Below the pieces are notes generated by a model that saw nothing but the letters and a program-made list of their open reading frames with translations, was not told where the DNA came from and made no database searches. From contig VCCP01000008.1 in assembly GCA_005765155.1 (NCBI GenBank), forward strand, positions 1,054,001-1,118,000: a stretch of 64,000 bases of DNA. The letters run 5' to 3'. The stretch is from Zelopaecilomyces penicillatus (Eukaryota; Ascomycota; Sordariomycetes; Hypocreales; Pseudodiploosporaceae). The translations under genes and the position numbers were made by a program. Positions 58,183-64,000 of this stretch are shown one piece after another. Every line of letters starts with the position of its first letter. Position 1 is the stretch's first letter.

Positions 58183-61100
58183 ATCAGCCTTCTCTCCCTT
58201 TCATATATTCGCGCGAAAACCGGATAGTCGCCTGCGGGACATGGGGGGGAGATGGGGGGAGGGCTCCGTTCGGCAATATGCGAACTTTGGCCCAGTAACC
58301 TGTCACCTTGGCAGGAATTATTTGGACGACAGGAGCGTAAATGGCGTGTTGCAACTGGCTTCCCCCTTATCCAGATCTCCCAATGTCTGTCAGCTGACGA
58401 TGGCGTATTCAGCGATAGCAATTGTAAATGTCAATTGGGAGCAGATAAACGCCAGTCGCTGGGGGCGAGAAGGGGAAAAAAAATTGGTATCGCCATCAAA
58501 TGGTGTCATCGGGCCCCAGTCAGCTCTAAGCGTCTTGCGACAAGTGGTTCGTGCCGGATTTGTCCTTGGTTTCCCCGGTTTTCGCGTCAGACGGTTATTT
58601 TTTTTTGGCATCATTACTCGTCTCGTGGGCTCGCTGGTCTGAGGTCCCCACCAGATCTGTCCATTGCATCGTAGGTAGGACGAGGATAGCGCGCTTCGTG
58701 CATCTGGACCTGCTATGCTTTCTGGTGCGACTAGCAATATTGGCGATGCTATTTTTAACAGGAAAGCAGCCTCATTGTTAGAGTTTGAGTTTTTGTTGGC
58801 TGCCTTTCAGGGACAGACACTGTAATACATAACTGGATGGAAAGGTACTAGAGGCAGGAGCCATCCAAGCCTAACTCATATCTGGTATCTTATCTTATCT
58901 TATCCTGACGACTTAGTAATGCGTTCAGTTTTGGAAAGAGGGAGCGACTCTTTGAACTCGTTCTGTGCGACAGTCACGATAATATCTACAGGTTGACAAA
59001 TGCAATATTTAAGCCCTCGCTTCAGTGGCTCATCAAAAGCGACTGAGTTGTGCGCCTCTCTGCCCCCGGTCTTGCCATCACAACAGCGTGACGTTTTGGC
59101 CCGTGGATGCATTTACTGTTGGCCGTGATCCTTGCTTTTGCATGGATGGAGAGGCGGTAGGATTTGACTCTCTCCGTCCAGCTGAGGGCCACGTCCCAAT
59201 GCTAAATCATTGTCATGCGCAAAAGGCAAAGGGCCCGGTGAGCGGCCTGAGACGCAGCTGGCAATGTATCAGGAGCTTTGGCGTGAAAATCTCATCGACT
59301 TCGCTTTTTCGCTGCAACGGCCAAAATTGGGGCACAGTGATCCTTGCTGTAGACCCCCTTCCACCCATTTGTGCAAAACTACCGAATCAAGCTGCGTCTG
59401 CACCGGAGAGATCGCCGTCTTCCTCTTACCCGGCCTAACCCTGCCTACAAGATCCGCATTTAGATGATGGGAAACAGTGGATTTGGGCGGCCCCAGCAGA
59501 GGTGTTCATTCTCTCCCGGGCTCATCCCAAGAAAAACCCAGCAGCAGCGTGACGGAACGAGCCGCCTTATCTCGTGGGTCGGGTGGAAACTAGCGAAAGC
59601 CAACAGCGACATGCACAAGTTTCATGAATTTGTAAACAGCCACATGCAGATAGATGTGTTGTTGGGTAGAGACGGAACTTTGTTCGCTTCAGAATGGTCA
59701 AGTAGCATTTCATCATGCCCATGATCCCGTTCCTCTTCTTTTTGCTTTTGCCGAATTACCCGTCTTATCGGCAGCGGCTCAGGTGTGTCCATCACCCCCT
59801 TGCTTCAACCCGACGGCAGATCAAAACATTTGTGCAGGTGGGTAATTTTACCATGTCCTGCAAAGCTCCGTATAAACTGGCTCTAGATGAAAAATGATGA
59901 TGTGCCGTATTGAATGCGCACCATCCTTAGTCCTGTATAGGTAGGAAGCGAGGGAGCATGTGGCCATGTGGTTCCGATGCAATTGCGTGGTTCCGGTGTG
60001 GCCGCTTCTGCAATGCATCGTAGCGGCGTGGATCCTTTAACTTCAACGGCCATGACGGGGGGTACCATGAATGCTCCTCTCAGCTCGAGTCGCGACACAA
60101 ACCATTGGGATGAGAACGCCATCTCGTTTGCCGGGGTTGTTGCCGGCAGAGGTAGGCGGTGGGTAAGGCGAAAGAGAGGAGCAGGAGGATGGTCCCAAGA
60201 AGATCTCAGACATCTTTTGCTTGGCATGTATGTGCGAGAGACCCATTTCCCACTCCCTCCTCGGTCAACTACTCTTCACATCAAACGAACCAGTTTGCAG
60301 GTTTATCAATCAGTTTGGACCAAGCGAGTTGTTATTGTCTTGCTGCGGTCTTCGCTCGAGCCGTCCATGTTCGGCACATAATCTGGCTCGGTTCGTGTCT
60401 TTGTATTTGCTGTGATGAGAGTGAGACATGTATGATCACAAACTTCACAGGTTCGCAGGCTATAAGACAGTACACACAGTGTATTCAGTCCGAGTGCCTG
60501 GACCCAACCATGTTCCATCGGATTTCGATATCCAACTCCGTGCACCCATATTGGCCGCCCACATTAGAAAATCCGACAATAGTGTTCTGCAGGATGCATG
60601 CCTTTTTTCTTCCATACCGCCGGACGACGCTTTGCCACGCGGTCTGGTTAAGCTATTGTTGGCATTTGTCACTAACAACGGGCTACTATAAGGTTAGGGT
60701 GGCATGCTCCATCCCATATCGCAGCCTTATATTGCTGCAAAGCATGCAACGTCCTGCCTCGGCCTCGTTTGAAATCCTCCTCTAATCACCCAAGGTTCTC
60801 ACTAGCGTTTATTAGCACGGCTGACGAATTGGGGTCGCACCCATACATTGGTGGAGTGTCCGCGGACGTCGGCCGATGGATGTTAATTACCAGTAGGCTG
60901 CCCTAGCCTTCCACCCCCCCTTTTATCCCATGGCCGCCTTCCATTGGCCGGCTTGCAAATACCTACTGTGCAATCCATTTGCTAGTAACTGGTCCCCTGC
61001 CCTGGTCTCATGCATAATGTGCAGAAACGGGCGAGGAAAGGTTTGGGTACATACAGGTACAATCTACCTGTATGGTATCAATCTCCATCGGCAGTACACA

Positions 61101-64000
61101 CGCTCACCAAGCAAGCAGGCGAGCGAGCCGTGCTGTACGATAAGCTAAGAAGCTATCTGCTGACTTTCAAGACTGGCTGAATTGGCGTGCTAGCCTTGCC
61201 GCTTCAAGGCAGTCGATAGCAAGTATCATCAGGCCAATGCCAAGGGTTCATGTTGGCAAAGAACCACAGTAGCCATCTACCGACCTTCACTGCCATGACT
61301 TTTGTTTCGTTTCCCGCCCCGCCGCCTTCGAATACTCTCCGCCATAATTTGGTGCTCCGTCTGCTTTTGGTCTACCACATGAATCGCAATTCCCTTCTCA
61401 TCCATATCCTCGTCCTTATGCATCACTCTCTATAATGGCAGTTTTCATCTTCACCCGTGTTTCCGGCTTTCGACCAACAACATTTATGTTGTGAATTGCG
61501 TGTAGGTGCCTTGCCCGCTTTGACTCCTGGGGGGACGTGTGTTAAACTCCCGGGGCCACTTTGACATTTCATGGCCGAGAGTGTGTTGCGCAACTCCCGA
61601 AGATCCCCATCTCGGCTCCACGACTTCAGCCCTCCGGGAGGAGAGGGGGGGGGGGAGGAGGCTTTATTATGGGGTTATGCCATGAGTGCGCGCGCGACCT
61701 AGTTCTTCGGTCTTGACTTGCTCCGTACCCCGTTGCCGCAAATCTCGTAAAAGTTTCCATCAATCGTACGTTTGCATCCTGTGCGCGAGTAAGCTTCCTG
61801 TGTCGGTGGCGTCGATAACGGCATGCATCGCCAAGAAGCTAGAAGCACCACATTTGGGTTTCCAACAGGGAGGTGAGAAGGATGAAGGGGAAACGAGGCG
61901 TACGGATGAGAGGAACAGGGCAGATGCAATCCACATCTGATGCATCCCAACAACAATTCCCATCTCTCTGTTGGCCCCAAAAACCCATTATGCCCTATTA
62001 TGGCATCACTAACTTGCCCGTTCTTCCAAGGGAACAGCGGCGTCGCTCCTCCTTCCATGCAAGGTCACGAGCGATTCGCTGGTCCATGTAGTTCTAGGTC
62101 TTCTTCTTCGGATCCTTGAGGGGGGTGGGTGGGTTCCTTTGGAGTCCCGGCCCCCACTAGGCAGCCATCAGCGGGAACCAGCAACACGGATCTACATTCT
62201 TTTATGGTTGCTCGGAAGCTTAAAGACAACGACGCTTATTGCAGACAAGTTCAAGTCCAATTGCTGTTCCATACGAGTAATGTAATGCCAATTGGTAAAA
62301 GACAAAATCGAACGTGCCCGGAACAAGACCAAATCGTCTGAAACCCCCGTGGGGGAAAGGCCACCGAAAAAGTGATGAATCGTCTCCGACTCATCACTCA
62401 TCACACTGGCACTGGTTCTCCTCCTCCTCCCCCGCCTCGCCCTATATGCCACGGATGCCCATGCCACGCCTACGCCAAGACAGCCAAGCAAAGCGCTGGG
62501 CCAGCTCCCCCAGTTTCCTTCTACGAATTGTTCATTTACAGCACCCAACAAGCAGATTTAGGCGCTCCGTCCGAGCCCTCGTCCGCCCGGGGGCATGGCA
62601 GCGGCGTCGATGGGTAGTGGTAGTGAGTTAGTTGTTGTTTGTTGGCCGTGGTGGCTGGTTGGGGGGCGTGCTGGGCATCACATAACAATCACTTAACCAC
62701 ACGCAAAAAACGCCCAGAAAACCCGCCCACCGGTCGGTCCCCTTTGATCCGGGGCCGAAACTATTTATTCATGACAATGTTAGCATCAATATCTTGGTTC
62801 CTTTAGTCCGTGCCGTCCGTATGGCCGCCTTATCTATCTACCTGTAACACACATTTCTTGTCAATGGCGTTCCCACGTTGAGAGAGAAAGCCTCTTTTTG
62901 ACGAAGAAGAAGAGAAGCTGCGCCCGCAGCCTGCTACGCCACAATGTCATTATGGGATGGATGGGAAAACGATAGGGCTAGACTTGTCTTTCCACGCACG
63001 CAGACCTGCGGCATCATCCTCCCACCCCTTACTAAAGCTTGACAACCAACCTACGACACGGTACGGTATTATAATACACTAATAACTACAAGGCAGGAAA
63101 AAGAGAGACACGAAATCCCATTCGCACTCCCCCCGGTTCCAGATGCTAGGCCGGCTCGGGTATAGCGAGACATTTGTGGACAAGCCACATTGCTACGCTG
63201 ATATGCGCATGTGTAGTAATGGGTGAGACAGAAAAAGGCGAACAGGGCATAAAAACACAGTGAAGCACGAAGGAGAGGAGCCGGAACCAAAAAGACTACG
63301 GTACGATAGATGCCTACCATGGCCAGGGTGTTGATTGAGTGTGTGTGGCAGGGGGGAAGGGAGGTGAGATGCGTAAAAAGCACGGCCGGTCTTTCTTGGA
63401 TCTACGTGGTTGCGCTTTGCCCATGCCAACCAACCATAATCTGCCGTGACGGGCGGCGCTCAACAATCTGGGATTATGCCGAGAACTCACTTTACCTACC
63501 TAACCTATGAAGAGACATGTATTTCGGAGTATACAAGCGCACCACGTACTCGATCAAGCCTTATTTTTCCTTGGCAGATGATTGATTGCCGTCTGGAGAA
63601 AAAACCCACTTGCCCTTCTCTAGACTCTACACAGTAGGTGTAATAGGTGTAATTATCATCATGTTCTCCACCAACACACACACACACACACACACACCCC
63701 TTGCCTTCTTTCTCATCATTACGACTCTGCATCTGCATCTCGCAAAAATGTTACACGCATGTACATTGGCGTTTTTGCAGAGACATCGAGTCCCCCCCGG
63801 GGCTTGGCAGCCCGGCCCGAACGCCGTACCCAAAAGTCGACATGGATGGGGGACAAGCGTAGCAGCAGCGCGCATCTTCCCCTTCTCGTCGTTTTCTTTC
63901 TGGTGAAGATGTAATAAATGAAATGCGTGTCTTGCGGCCGTACGGAACCCCGAGAAACGGGTGGGTAGAAAGCAACCCCAAACTAGGCCCCTTCTAGTAA
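58183..64000. other. Long right-hand region with no recognised gene
   Basis: About 5.8 kb upstream of the permease. Open frames reach ~200 codons but have skewed composition, frequent overlap on both strands and no domain motifs, so none is called. Features seen: G homopolymer near 61645, CA microsatellite at 63673-63697, and scattered pyrimidine-rich promoter-like stretches. It may hold the leader or promoter of a gene beyond the right edge. Confidence 0.5.
63673..63697. repeat. CA dinucleotide microsatellite
   Basis: A (CA)n tract of about 25 bp near the right edge. Confidence 0.88.

Noticed and set aside
60159..60785. 208-codon plus-strand ORF in the right-hand gap
   Set aside because: Amino-acid composition is irregular with many Cys/Trp/His, no motif or coherent start context, and it overlaps frames on the other strand.

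Overview
The window is nuclear DNA of a filamentous ascomycete, most likely a Sordariomycete. The evidence is short spliceosomal introns (about 53-190 bp, many with CTAAC-like branch sites), long proline/glutamine/histidine-rich regulators, a QDE-2-type Argonaute, and a fungal NLR-like receptor. Exon limits were set by hand from GT/AG borders, reading-frame continuity and family similarity. No database search was possible, so family names rest on recognised motifs. No tRNA, rRNA, CRISPR array or intact transposon was seen.

Layout. (1) 1-10 kb: a His/Pro/Gln-rich nuclear protein that runs off the left edge (possibly Rxt3-like) is divergent from an Argonaute gene with a complete DEDD tetrad. 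A small unknown gene follows at 9.1 kb. (2) 10.4-12 kb: an intronless SET-domain protein. (3) 12-23.7 kb: an AT-richer accessory island. It holds a three-exon PNP-NACHT-ankyrin NLR on the minus strand, whose ankyrin array contains six near-identical 99-bp units and ends at a nonsense codon followed by decayed ankyrin repeats. It also holds a two-exon small secreted cysteine-rich protein, and short 10-bp tandem or dispersed repeats. (4) 23.7-33.2 kb: an Aurora-type kinase, a beta-lactamase-fold enzyme, a Nudix protein of the thiamine-pyrophosphokinase-related type, and a BET double-bromodomain protein (Bdf1). (5) 35.8-40.1 kb: a Utp12-domain ribosome-biogenesis protein convergent with a disordered conserved-looking protein. 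(6) 40.1-47 kb: a 7-kb divergent intergenic region. (7) 47.1-58.2 kb: a 1480-residue disordered protein, a seven-exon Dal5-like MFS transporter and a three-exon amino-acid permease. (8) 58.2-64 kb: no gene recognised.

Most genes are housekeeping or regulatory and form no operon-like pathway. Chromatin and gene-expression functions recur: a possible Rxt3, Argonaute, a SET protein, Aurora, Bdf1 and a Utp12-type factor. The region most worth study is 12-23 kb, where an NLR with signs of repeat homogenisation and RIP-like mutation sits near a candidate effector-like secreted protein flanked by related repeat fragments.
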